A stretch of 64,000 nt of DNA, from positions 402,977 through 466,976 of the forward strand of contig NZ_KB849655.1 of assembly GCF_000368765.1 (NCBI RefSeq). The letters run 5' to 3'. Positions 52,201 to 60,691 of the stretch are shown here, piece by piece. The stretch comes from Acinetobacter junii CIP 64.5 (GTDB taxonomy: Bacteria > Pseudomonadota > Gammaproteobacteria > Pseudomonadales > Moraxellaceae). The translations under genes were made by a program, and so were the position numbers. Positions within the stretch are counted from its first letter, which is position 1. The number at the start of each line of letters is the position of its first letter. Under the pieces are notes generated by a model that did no database searches, had not been told where the DNA came from, and saw only the letters and a list, made by a program, of their open reading frames with translations.

Positions 52201-53761
52201 GAAGTTTAATTTTTGCTAGACCCGATAAGCTTCCATTTTCTGCTTGATAACGAAAATTTTCGATATCTAACAAACTACCTTTAACATCTAAGCGAGCATC
52301 ATATTTACCCGTTGGCAATACTGTTTTTTCATGTGGCTTTACAGTAGTCGAAACAAAGATATCTTGCTGACCTTCTTTAAGTGTAATGTTGGTTTGACCA
52401 TTATCACTACTTAACCATCCGATATATGGCACTGCTCGATCAATTCCTTGCCAAGCAATATCAAGTAGCATCGGTTGAGGTTTATTGGATATCGCTTTTG
52501 CTTGATTGAGTTTTACATTCCAAGTCTCGTATTGATCAAAAGCCAGTTGTGCATTCAATGCCAACCCTTTTTCCATAGAACCAATTGAACTCAGATTTGC
52601 GTCCAACGTTGGTGGCAAAAAGTCCTGAGCTACCTGAGGGATGATTTTATTTTTAGGATTAAGTCGATCAAGTCGACCTTTAATGTCCCATGCAACATGA
52701 TCTTTCCAACTTACAATCCCTTTTAGTGAAACGCTGCCATTCATCACCTGACCGTTAAAATCCTGAATATTTAACTGGTTTCTAAGGTCCGTTTCCATCA
52801 AAGCATTATATTTTCCTTCAGGAATTTGCTCACCTTTAAGATCGGTATCTAAACTTAAAATAAGTTTTTTGATGTTACCGTTAAAACGTGCAACACCATC
52901 TTTAGCAAATAATTTTTGTTCTTTTAATAAAGGCAAATGATAGTTTTTGAATAAAAGCTCGCCCTGCATTGGCACACCATCACGTACTGGATGTAAAACA
53001 GTCCAGCCTGTGACCAAATCTGGTGTTTGCGTTGCTACACCTGCTTTTAGCGTATCTAATGTACCTGAAGCAACTACCTTTATGACATTGATATCTAAAC
53101 TTTTAAGAGATGGAATAATAAGATCAGCTTTTGCATCAATCGGATATTTACCACTAAAATCCATCTGACCTGTCGCATTCTTTACAGCCAAATATCCCAT
53201 GTCCATATGTGAGTCTTCAAACTCTAATTTGGTACCTGACCATAGGGCATCTTTCAAATAAATATCATTAAACTTCACTTCAGATGTTGTTGTCTTAATG
53301 ACCAAATGATCTAAATTCGCCTCATCAACTCTTAATACAAAAGGAAGCTTGATTGCATCAAATGCAAATGGTTTTCCTGATGGTGGCTTTTTATTAATAA
53401 CTTTGAAATTTTGAACATCAGCATGGCTTAAATGTATTTCTTTTTTGAATACTGCACGCCAACCCAAAGATACATCAGCACGATCAAGCGAAACATCTAC
53501 AGCTTTCAGTTGGACAAGAACATTTTTTAAAATGATTCCTGAAAGTAAATTACCACTTTCATATTCATAACGAATCATCTTTTGACTTTGCAAAACACGA
53601 TCAAGTAGAAAACGGCTGCCTTTATCCGTAGACATCATGACAAGTAATGAACTGATAAGTACTACAAGCGCCATTAACAGGACTAAAACAATAGTTCTTA
53701 TCGTATGACGCTGTTTTTTCGGTCCATTTGAAGGCGTTAATTGCTGTTCTACTTCCGACAT
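49256..53761 (-). CDS. tamB: Translocation and assembly module subunit TamB
   Basis: 1501 aa. An N-terminal membrane anchor (about 24-44) is followed by long stretches of repeated beta-strands that form the hydrophobic groove known in AsmA-like proteins, and the C-terminal DUF490 domain (about residues 1120-1500; e.g. GVRVTGTATVPNVQVYNDAG, LSEQEALNALLTGR, and LDLFYNWRF-type end IDLFYNWRF). TamB spans the periplasm and, with the outer-membrane protein TamA encoded just upstream, supports export or assembly of envelope components and phospholipid transport. The frame is open to a TTG at 53767 but ATG 53761 is the better start. Usual family size is about 1260 aa, so this one is long. Confidence 0.92.
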   Translation of the reverse strand: MSEVEQQLTPSNGPKKQRHTIRTIVLVLLMALVVLISSLLVMMSTDKGSRFLLDRVLQSQKMIRYEYESGNLLSGIILKNVLVQLKAVDVSLDRADVSLGWRAVFKKEIHLSHADVQNFKVINKKPPSGKPFAFDAIKLPFVLRVDEANLDHLVIKTTTSEVKFNDIYLKDALWSGTKLEFEDSHMDMGYLAVKNATGQMDFSGKYPIDAKADLIIPSLKSLDINVIKVVASGTLDTLKAGVATQTPDLVTGWTVLHPVRDGVPMQGELLFKNYHLPLLKEQKLFAKDGVARFNGNIKKLILSLDTDLKGEQIPEGKYNALMETDLRNQLNIQDFNGQVMNGSVSLKGIVSWKDHVAWDIKGRLDRLNPKNKIIPQVAQDFLPPTLDANLSSIGSMEKGLALNAQLAFDQYETWNVKLNQAKAISNKPQPMLLDIAWQGIDRAVPYIGWLSSDNGQTNITLKEGQQDIFVSTTVKPHEKTVLPTGKYDARLDVKGSLLDIENFRYQAENGSLSGLAKIKLPTEKQQLSWSATLKADNFNPQTVATAAPVNLLNGQIVAKGFAKPNQQIIQFDNIDLNGQLAQSNTSEKIALKGKSTVALIFHDQKNGGGFKSYAVQYDGSLNALNQANGLLKIDVAGTPDYVKINELKHDGVAGKLFATGSVNLKDKLGWNIETSLVRFKPQYFVSSVKGEISGHVKSQGVWSDDLKRVDIRQLNAAGFINNKPVRGRGNLTLLLDSNQKGFLPQQFEANDLFFAYAQNQLQATGNAQSLKVKLNAPALYEIYPGLQGRAYGNLNIQSQPKLKATANIAVDNFAFNNLVSIKSLRVQGELPTSETTPTILTAKVNQVRNGNREIENAVVNLAGTRKAHLLKVESKNKQSNFYVQLAGGFNQNNDWLGQLQKGNFTSRRISLVQNQSAPIIYTSSATELFVGQHCWSSSHSQLCLDQAARISKTKGNVSFLTKNLDLNDFAAFMPEGLAVTGQLNGYARASWANGTRPKLDATLVTRKGEIGLAAADPQDPATTVTYDELSLIAKSVGEGLLFRVDMKTPDIGTGYANVIINPFQTNMPMRGEIAFDEVQLKVFKPFIKDVRSMAGTLSLAGKVDGTLTQPQFTGEMRLKNGAISMISLPVNLNNIQLYSSIRQDSASIDGAFNSGQGVGRLKGSFDWKNDPHLALTLKGDNLLVRQAPMITAIVKPDLSLDVYPFAQRLSLKGTIDVPRARISMPESSATVVNVSPDVRVVHQGQDLLATLKAAKPWDIRADMTVNLGNQVIFQGFESNIPLVGRLHLSQRGLETAMRANGAIGVSQKVKIEAYGQSLDLNRAIARFNGPLANPTLDIDANKPVQGSMVGVRVTGTATVPNVQVYNDAGLSEQEALNALLTGRINEGGSGLSNTEGFKSDVNNTIAAAGISMGLGGTRALTNQIGRTFGLSGLALDAQGTGDDTQVSLTGYITPDLFIRYGIGVFTPVNKLTLRYQMNRRLYLEASQSLERAIDLFYNWRF

Positions 53762-53807
53762 AATCAACCTGATTTTTTAACCTTTGAATAGGTTTTGTTT
53801 AAGATTA

Positions 53808-56522
53808 TTAAAGTTGTGGACCAATAAAAAAGTGTAAACGAATTGGATTATTGTCGTTGGATATACCAGAAGCGACATCCAGTCGAATTGGACCAATTGG
53901 TGAGCGCCAACGTATACCAACACCTATACTATATTCTGTAGGGTTGCTAAATTGTTTATCATAAGCATTACCAAAATCGGAAAATATGGCTGCTCGCCAA
54001 CCATCTTTAAATTGATAATTATATTCAAATGAGCCAACAGCTAGGGCTTGACCACCAATTTTATAGCCATCTTCTTCAGGTGATAAGCTTTTATAGTCAA
54101 AACCACGTAATGATTGATCACCACCTGTAAAGAATCTTAAATTATAAGGAACTTTATTGAAATCATCGGTAAAAATATAACTAGCATCGCCACGACCTAC
54201 AAACTGATGGTCTTCATTTTCACCTAATGAATAAATAAATCGCCATCCAGCAGTTAAAATAGCCATGTTAGCATCAGATAATAAGGATTCTGATCCCAAT
54301 TCGACTTTATAAGTTTGCTTAAATCCTTTTGTCGGATTTAACCGAGAGTTTGCATTCGTTTTCGATGCCTCATAACCGAATAACAATGACTCTTGTTCTG
54401 AATCAATACCTGAAACTTTAAATGCATCAGGTAATTCGTCAACATTGACATCACCTTTTTTTGTTAATCGATCTAGACGATAACGAAAACCCATCGTATG
54501 TTGCCAATCACCAAGAGGATTCTTAATGATTCGCTCTCCACCTATAACTGCTGATTCAACCAATAGATTTATATCAGGACCAATATCATCACGTTCTTCA
54601 CGCTCATAACCACCAACTAAGTTAATGTAATCGTTGAGTGGATGTTTATATGGAATACTATAACGACCATCGATTGATTGACGAATTTGTGAAAGTTCAA
54701 TATTGGCATCAAATGCATGGCCATATTTATTTACGATTGCACGTCTGTATTGACTACGAATACGGGCACCCGTATCAGTTCCGTAACCAATACCTGTCTC
54801 TAAGCTATTCAATCGATCTGCATTTAAAGTCACGACTACAGGAATTTTTTTCTCAATACGAGTTTGTTGTTCTAATTTTTGACGTTCTTCCTCTTCATCA
54901 TCATGGTCATGAGCAAGTGGCATCGCTCTAGCCAAAGCATATGGCTGAGCAGCTTGCCCCCCAGAGAACTGGGATTCATCAACTACATCTTGTGTAACCT
55001 CTTGAGAGGATGTGACTTTCTGCCTAGCTAAATCTGCTTTTTGTTGACTATTTAATAACTGAGATTCTTGAATACGTTGCTGATCGACTAAAGCTTGCAA
55101 ATCAGGAGGAAGCTCTAAAGGTGGTTGAATTGGATCAGGCTTAATTGTGTCAACCAAGGTATAGTTAAAATATCGTGTATTCGTTAAGTTATTTGCTAAT
55201 AGATTCACACGCCAAAAAGCATAATCATCACCCTCTTTCCAAGGTGCCAAACTGTCTAAAACTTTTTGAGTGAGTGGTAAAGGCTTACTTGGATCACTCA
55301 TGCGATATTCAACTTTCTTCAGTTTATATCGCTCGCCTGTTTCATATTTTAAATTAATATCTGCAATTTTTTTTGGTTGACTAATCTTCACATCATGGAG
55401 TCGCCAGTATGCATCGAAGAAGCCATTATCTGTAGCAGTATTAACAATTTTGCTTTTTGTCTCTTCATATTTTCCATGATTAAAAATATCTTTTTCATCT
55501 TGGATCGGAACTAAGCGAATAACTTGAAACTGAGGTAAATTTTCACCTGCTCCAGTAAAGTCTATATTTTGCTTGTTGATAATTACAGGTTCATTTGGTG
55601 TAACATTGACTTTAACTTTACTTTCACTGACTTTTTCAAACTTAAACTCTGCATTGTAATATCCTACAGCTTGAGCTGCTTGATTTGATAATGCACGTAA
55701 TTGAGGTAAAGCTGCTGCAAAATCATCAAATGATTCTTGCGTAAAACTCGAAAGTTTCGCTTTGATATTTGCTGCTAATTCAGGTGGCGCACCAGATACA
55801 TCTGCACTAATACGAGGAACTTTGTCCGTATTTAAAATATTTTCTGGTTTGAATCGATTAATAATTTTCTTAAAAAATCCAACTTTTTCAGGTGCTGGTT
55901 CAGATTTAGCTTGGAAGTCAGCTAATGTTCTCCCAGTTTCATTTGCTTCTACAACAATCTTACTATCAGCCTGAATTTCCTGCATTAATTGATTGATGTT
56001 TACAGGTGCTTTTGTTATTTCTGTCAGTTCTGCTTGAGAAACATCATTGACTGTGGTTTGTGTGGCATTTGCTCGATAGTTTTTAGCTTCATTTTTAGCT
56101 TCTTCTGCAACACGATAGATTTCGTTTGCCATGTTCTGATCAACTGAAACTACTGGCAAATCCTCTAGATTTTCATCGAACTGTATAGGTTTTAATTCTT
56201 CAATTTGATTGATTGTTTGTTCTTGTTGTTTTAATGCAGCGAGACTATCTAATTCTGAAACAGTTACAGTCGATGGCTCTACTTTTGCCGACACATTCAC
56301 ATCAGCCGATGCTAGAGTTTGTAATGTTTGATCAGAAGATGATGGTGTCTCTATTGAATTAATTTTAGACATATCAGCAATTTGCTCTTGAGCACAAGCA
56401 ACTGATATAAAAGAACTAATTATAAAACTACTACAAATAAGTTTAGGAAATCCCTGCATTTTAAATATTAAATGCATAGAATGAACCAGTGTTGACTGTT
56501 TAAACTTATCTTTAGATGGCAT
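53808..56522 (-). CDS. tamA: Outer-membrane assembly protein TamA (Omp85 family), extended form
   Basis: 904 aa, against about 577 in E. coli. A signal peptide (roughly 22-45, ending VACAQ) is followed by a 200-residue low-complexity, Gln/Glu/Val-rich segment, then three POTRA-like domains (about 240-490), an inserted Gln-rich and acidic linker (about 490-565, including HDHDDEEEE) and the Omp85 barrel (TFxxRG-type LRGFDYKSLS near 805; final strand GPIRLDVASGISN). TamA forms the outer-membrane half of the complex with TamB, 46 nt downstream. The long N-terminal and linker regions are the odd part. M1 and M22 are both possible starts; the signal peptide is better from M22. Confidence 0.9.
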   Translation of the reverse strand: MPSKDKFKQSTLVHSMHLIFKMQGFPKLICSSFIISSFISVACAQEQIADMSKINSIETPSSSDQTLQTLASADVNVSAKVEPSTVTVSELDSLAALKQQEQTINQIEELKPIQFDENLEDLPVVSVDQNMANEIYRVAEEAKNEAKNYRANATQTTVNDVSQAELTEITKAPVNINQLMQEIQADSKIVVEANETGRTLADFQAKSEPAPEKVGFFKKIINRFKPENILNTDKVPRISADVSGAPPELAANIKAKLSSFTQESFDDFAAALPQLRALSNQAAQAVGYYNAEFKFEKVSESKVKVNVTPNEPVIINKQNIDFTGAGENLPQFQVIRLVPIQDEKDIFNHGKYEETKSKIVNTATDNGFFDAYWRLHDVKISQPKKIADINLKYETGERYKLKKVEYRMSDPSKPLPLTQKVLDSLAPWKEGDDYAFWRVNLLANNLTNTRYFNYTLVDTIKPDPIQPPLELPPDLQALVDQQRIQESQLLNSQQKADLARQKVTSSQEVTQDVVDESQFSGGQAAQPYALARAMPLAHDHDDEEEERQKLEQQTRIEKKIPVVVTLNADRLNSLETGIGYGTDTGARIRSQYRRAIVNKYGHAFDANIELSQIRQSIDGRYSIPYKHPLNDYINLVGGYEREERDDIGPDINLLVESAVIGGERIIKNPLGDWQHTMGFRYRLDRLTKKGDVNVDELPDAFKVSGIDSEQESLLFGYEASKTNANSRLNPTKGFKQTYKVELGSESLLSDANMAILTAGWRFIYSLGENEDHQFVGRGDASYIFTDDFNKVPYNLRFFTGGDQSLRGFDYKSLSPEEDGYKIGGQALAVGSFEYNYQFKDGWRAAIFSDFGNAYDKQFSNPTEYSIGVGIRWRSPIGPIRLDVASGISNDNNPIRLHFFIGPQL

Positions 56523-56684
56523 GTGAAACTCTAAACTTATTTTTAATTTATCTTTTTTTGATGGGTGAAAATTTCTTCAAATCTTTGATTTTCATCCAAT
56601 CAAACATTGAAAGTATCATACATGCATTTTCTAGTATTTTTACAGTAAGTCACATTTTTTTATAAAACACAATGAAGTGAACAC

Positions 56685-58007
56685 ATGATGAAACAAGATG
56701 ACCACTTAATGACATCACGTCGGTTTGTCCCGATGTTTTTCACTCAATTTTTTGGGGCACTGAATGATAATGTATATAAACAAGCACTTCTTTTGGTCAT
56801 AACTTATGGGTGGATCCAACAACAAAGCGCACCGATTAGCACTTTAAATAATTTAGCTGCCTTGCTATTCATCTTACCCTATTTCTTCTTCTCTGCTACA
56901 GCAGGACAAATCGCGGATAAATACGAACGTTCACAACTAATTCGTTTTATTAAAATCCTTGAAATCGTGATCATGTTGATTGGTACAGCAGGTTTCTTAC
57001 TCGGAAACTTATGGCTTTTGCTTTTTGCTTTATTTTTAATGGGCACACATTCGACCTGTTTCGGTCCCATCAAATATGCGATTTTGCCTGAAATATTAAA
57101 ACCAAATGAGTTAATGTCAGGAAACGCACTGTTTCAATCTGGAACCTCTATCGCAATTTTACTTGGCATGATCTTAGGTGGTGCTGTTATTGCATCTTCA
57201 GAAGGTAATTTATTGTGGATTAGTGTCACAGTTGTTACGATTGCCTGCTTAGGCTATTTAAGCAGTCGCTTTATTCTTCCGCAAAAGATTGCATCTCCTG
57301 ATTTAAAAATTGATTGGAATTTTATTAGAACCAGCTTTCAGACATTGAGTTATGTAAAAAAAATTCCTGTTGTATTCATGATTCTACTTGGAAACTCTTG
57401 GTATTGGTTTTATGGTGCGACGTACCTCACTCAAATCCCCCAACTCACTCAACAAAATCTTCATGCATCTGAAAATGTCGTAAGCTTATTACTCACTTTC
57501 TTTTCGGTCGGGATCGGTGTCGGCTCATTACTATGCCGTAAGATCGGTGGCAGTGACATCAATATCAAGATGGTTCCTTATGGCGCAATTGGTTTGACTG
57601 TATTTGCACTTTACTTAGCTGCAAGTCTTGCATTTGTACCTGAACGCACTGGTGAACTTCTTAATTTAAAAGATATGTTTACGCAAGGTTTGGTTTACTA
57701 CCATGTCATGATCGCTGTAACGCTACTTGGAATTAGTGGTGGATTTTATATCGTTCCTCTATATGCCATGATGCAAGCATATTCACCACGTTCACATCGT
57801 GCTCGTGTCGTTGCTGCAAACAATATTCTAAACGCTGTTTTCATGGTCAGTTCAGCAATTTTTTCAATTTTAATCTTAAGCATTTTAAAAATTGATATTA
57901 AAATCTTATTTATCATCACAGCCGTTTTAAGTGCTTTTTTCTCAATTTGGTTATTGAAGCGCTTACAACCTCTGTTAGCAAAAGCTCCCCATACTCTAGA
58001 GGATTAA
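56685..58007 (+). CDS. MFS transporter, LplT-like (lysophospholipid type)
   Basis: 440 aa, 12 membrane segments, of the type found as LplT and as the N-terminal part of Aas: FTQFFGALNDNVYKQALLLV in helix 1, then AGQIADKYERSQLIRFIKIL and GPIKYAILPEILKPNELMSG. LplT moves lysophospholipid across the inner membrane for re-acylation. The neighbouring TamAB, also tied to phospholipid movement, and the coq7 gene 3 nt downstream make an envelope/quinone set. Substrate by analogy only. Start at either of two consecutive ATG codons at 56685. Confidence 0.85.
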   Translation: MMKQDDHLMTSRRFVPMFFTQFFGALNDNVYKQALLLVITYGWIQQQSAPISTLNNLAALLFILPYFFFSATAGQIADKYERSQLIRFIKILEIVIMLIGTAGFLLGNLWLLLFALFLMGTHSTCFGPIKYAILPEILKPNELMSGNALFQSGTSIAILLGMILGGAVIASSEGNLLWISVTVVTIACLGYLSSRFILPQKIASPDLKIDWNFIRTSFQTLSYVKKIPVVFMILLGNSWYWFYGATYLTQIPQLTQQNLHASENVVSLLLTFFSVGIGVGSLLCRKIGGSDINIKMVPYGAIGLTVFALYLAASLAFVPERTGELLNLKDMFTQGLVYYHVMIAVTLLGISGGFYIVPLYAMMQAYSPRSHRARVVAANNILNAVFMVSSAIFSILILSILKIDIKILFIITAVLSAFFSIWLLKRLQPLLAKAPHTLED

Positions 58008-58010
58008 TAT

Positions 58011-58646
58011 ATGCGTCATTACACAGGTCTCGATAAGATGATCAATTCATTTGACCAAGCATTACGCAGCTTAGTTCCTGGTGCTACGACATCACAACGC
58101 AACAATCCTGCAGAAGAAACCCCTTCACAGTTATGTGTTAGCGATGCTCGTCATGTTGCGGGATTAATGCGTGTTAATCATAGCGGAGAAGTCTGCGCTC
58201 AAGCGCTTTATCATGGACAAGCACTGACAGCAAAGCTTCCACATGTTAAACAAGAAATGCAACAAGCAGCACTAGAAGAACAAGACCACTTAGCATGGTG
58301 TGAAGATCGTTTAAAAGAATTAGACAGTCATACCAGTATTTTAAATCCGATTTGGTATGGTTTATCTTATGGTATGGGTGCAATTGCAGGCATTGCAGGT
58401 GATAAATATAGCTTGGGGTTTGTTGCTGAAACAGAACGGCAAGTCAGCCAGCACTTACAAGAGCATATACAGCAGCTTCCAGCTCATGATGAACGTTCAC
58501 GTAAAATTTTAGAACAAATGAATGAAGATGAATTGCATCATCGCGAAACAGCATTAAATGCTGGCGGCGTAGAACTTCCTGTGCCTGTTAAAATCACGAT
58601 GACGGCCATCTCAAAATTGATGACTAAAACAAGTTATTACCTTTAA
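58011..58646 (+). CDS. coq7: Demethoxyubiquinone hydroxylase Coq7
   Basis: 211 aa diiron hydroxylase of ubiquinone synthesis, adding the last ring hydroxyl. Ligands in the expected order: NHSGEVCAQALYHGQ (Glu), EEQDHLAWCEDRL (Glu, His), the middle GFVAETERQVSQH, and NEDELHHRETAL (Glu, His, His). It starts 3 nt after the MFS gene, so the two are cotranscribed. A GC-rich inverted repeat follows it. Confidence 0.94.
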   Translation: MRHYTGLDKMINSFDQALRSLVPGATTSQRNNPAEETPSQLCVSDARHVAGLMRVNHSGEVCAQALYHGQALTAKLPHVKQEMQQAALEEQDHLAWCEDRLKELDSHTSILNPIWYGLSYGMGAIAGIAGDKYSLGFVAETERQVSQHLQEHIQQLPAHDERSRKILEQMNEDELHHRETALNAGGVELPVPVKITMTAISKLMTKTSYYL

Positions 58647-58659
58647 AATTTGAGTAATA

Positions 58660-58687
58660 CAGGGAGTTGCGATGATGTAACTCCCTG
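58660..58687 (+). terminator. Hairpin after coq7
   Basis: CAGGGAGTT-gcgatgatgt-AACTCCCTG, a perfect 9-bp stem, 13 nt past the coq7 stop and between convergent genes. No T tract on either side, so efficiency is uncertain. Confidence 0.55.
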
Positions 58688-58709
58688 CACTTCATTAAAA
58701 TAGTACTAA

Positions 58710-59168
58710 TTATTGCAAAACAATTTTTCCATTATCTTTTGAGTAACGGTCATACCAGAAACTTTCAGATCCTTTTTTCTGATCCGTGAAAATCGTGTAA
58801 TTAATTTTTCCCTGCCTAAAAGTTATTTGACCTTTTTTCTTAATTGCAATGACTCGATAATCATTCACCCATACTCGCTCTTTATCATCAATTTTGATAC
58901 GAGCAAGTATCTTCCCATCCGTTCTTTCAGCAATCCACTGTGGTTCAATACTTCTTTTACCTTCCAGTGCATCCTGTGTATTATTTTCTACAAATCCTGC
59001 TTTTATATTCTCTTGTTTAGATTTTCTTATATCACAACCTTGCAATTCACTCAGCTGAGTACAACCTGATTGTTCTAATTGGTGTCTATATTTTTCATCA
59101 ATTGCAAAAGCTTGATTGGCGATCAAGATACTCGGAAGAATTGACAAAACAAGAAGTATATTTCTCAT
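58710..59168 (-). CDS. Hypothetical exported protein
   Basis: 152 aa from ATG 59168 (the frame is open to 59204), with a signal peptide (about 1-22, ending NQAFA) and a mature domain with two close cysteines (SGCTQLSELQGCDI), then a basic, beta-rich region (ARIKIDDKERVWVNDYRVIA). Unrecognised family; periplasmic location expected. Single gene. Confidence 0.7.
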   Translation of the reverse strand: MRNILLVLSILPSILIANQAFAIDEKYRHQLEQSGCTQLSELQGCDIRKSKQENIKAGFVENNTQDALEGKRSIEPQWIAERTDGKILARIKIDDKERVWVNDYRVIAIKKKGQITFRQGKINYTIFTDQKKGSESFWYDRYSKDNGKIVLQ

Positions 59169-59371
59169 ATTATTACCGTTTAAAAGCTTATAAGAGTTAT
59201 TCAAACACTGATAAACTCAACATGTATGTATCACAATTGTTAAATCAAAAAATAAAACCCATTTATTCAATGGGTTCTATTTATATATACCAAGTTTTCT
59301 CGAATGAATTACTGTAATCCGCGCTCTGCTTTGAATCGATCGAGATTTCTTACAGCATCTTGATAACGATA

Positions 59372-59860
59372 CTAGACTCTACTGCTATTTAAACGCAAAT
59401 CATATAAACGCTTTTTGTAATCATCCCGATCTTTTACGGATAAATCTTTACGCTCTAATTCTTTTAAATAATAACTAATATCTGTCTGTGAACGTTCAAA
59501 CTCAGAATTAGCTTGGTAGTATTCATGCGCGACTTGATAATATGTACGTAATGAATCACGTTTTTCAATCGGACAAACACGATAATCACCACGTCCTTCC
59601 AAAGCTTCATCAAAGATTGTCTCTGGACGACAATAAAAATTTAATCCTTTCTGATAACCCTTTTCATATAAGTTCTGATTAGGAGTAATGTTTGCTTTTT
59701 GGCACGAAGAATAATATTGATCAAGTCTAGATTCACGACCTGCCGAACCGTCTTTCTCACCAATATTAAACCAATTTGCAGTTTTACATTGCTCAACACT
59801 CATTGCTGCGCAGCCAGAAAGCAAAAATGACAATGTTGTAAGCAGGAAAATGACTTTCAT
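59372..59860 (-). CDS. DUF2799 lipoprotein, shortened by an amber codon
   Basis: 162 aa with lipobox (LLSGC, Cys17) and the DUF2799 pattern: CKTANWFNIGEKDGSAGRES, then CQKANITPNQNLYEKGYQKG. The frame ends at TAG (59374-59372), but in the same frame a further 20 codons (YRYQDAVRNLDRFKAERGLQ, to a TAA at 59309) read as normal helical protein. The stop therefore looks like a nonsense change near the end of a gene of about 183 codons. Loss of the last 20 residues may leave the domain folded. Function of the family is not known. Confidence 0.8.
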   Translation of the reverse strand: MKVIFLLTTLSFLLSGCAAMSVEQCKTANWFNIGEKDGSAGRESRLDQYYSSCQKANITPNQNLYEKGYQKGLNFYCRPETIFDEALEGRGDYRVCPIEKRDSLRTYYQVAHEYYQANSEFERSQTDISYYLKELERKDLSVKDRDDYKKRLYDLRLNSSRV

Positions 59861-59893
59861 AAATGAGTCCTTTTATTATCGTAATCTTTAAAA

Positions 59894-60328
59894 TTATATT
59901 TTGATGACTGGATATTGTAGCTTGTCATCATAATTTAATGCTTCATGCTGCCACAATTCAAGCAATGGAATTTTAACATCATTTGCTAATGGTAATTTTT
60001 TAGGATTGAATTGCATATGCTCTAAATCTTTCCCCCAAGCAATAACGTCTATATCCAAACTAATATAATGAGATGGACGAACACGACCTGATTGAGTTTC
60101 AAGATTCTTTAGAATATCCAAGACTTCATCCACGGTCAGCTCACTTTTTAATAAGCATGCTGAATTCCAGTAGTCTGCACCTACGGCATCTCTACAAGGA
60201 ATTTGATAAATCGCTGAAAATTCCACTTTTCCTAATTGCGCAAGCTGAGCATATGCAAAAGTGAAATTCTGCTGCTGTTGAACATTACTCGCCAGTGCGA
60301 GCGCAAAAATCGTTTCTGTTGCGTTCAA
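59894..60328 (-). CDS. folK: 2-amino-4-hydroxy-6-hydroxymethyldihydropteridine diphosphokinase
   Basis: 144 aa HPPK of folate synthesis. FALALASN stands for the usual ALGSN, SAIYQIPCRDAVGADYWNSA for the pterin loop, and RPSHYISLDIDVIAW for the R..R..DLDIL segment, with the first Arg spacing altered. It starts at TTG (AGGA 8 nt upstream) inside the 3' end of folB and overlaps it by 44 nt. Short and somewhat divergent compared with E. coli (159 aa), but the context with FolB is decisive. Confidence 0.85.
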   Translation of the reverse strand: MNATETIFALALASNVQQQQNFTFAYAQLAQLGKVEFSAIYQIPCRDAVGADYWNSACLLKSELTVDEVLDILKNLETQSGRVRPSHYISLDIDVIAWGKDLEHMQFNPKKLPLANDVKIPLLELWQHEALNYDDKLQYPVIKI

Positions 60329-60665
60329 GGCGAATTCCTACTGCATTGGCTTGTGCAATAATTGCGGGTTTACGAATTGTTATAATAATTGACTCAATCG
60401 AGGGAAATACTAAAAATAATTTTTCAAGAACCAACTGTGCTGCATGCTCTATTAACTTAGGTTTTGCTTGTTGAATCACTTGAGCAGCTAGTTCACATAT
60501 TTGTGCATAGTTTAATGTATCGTCTAGCTCATCAGATTGTGCAGCCTGATTAAGATCATTATGAATGGTTAGATCTAACATTAAAGGTTGAATGATTTGG
60601 CGCTCCCAATTGAAACACCCTATCACCGTATCAACTTTTAATCCTTCTATAATAATGGCATCCAT
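60285..60665 (-). CDS. folB: Dihydroneopterin aldolase
   Basis: 126 aa, converts dihydroneopterin to 6-hydroxymethyl-dihydropterin, the substrate of FolK encoded next. Motifs: IIEGLKVDTVIGCFNWER at the N-terminus, then DDTLNYAQICELAAQVIQQA and LIEHAAQLVLEKL; the late Lys in RKP is the expected catalytic residue. Operon with folK by a 44-nt overlap. Confidence 0.92.
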   Translation of the reverse strand: MDAIIIEGLKVDTVIGCFNWERQIIQPLMLDLTIHNDLNQAAQSDELDDTLNYAQICELAAQVIQQAKPKLIEHAAQLVLEKLFLVFPSIESIIITIRKPAIIAQANAVGIRLERNRNDFCARTGE

Positions 60666-60691
60666 AATGACCCAATAAATTGATAATTTAA

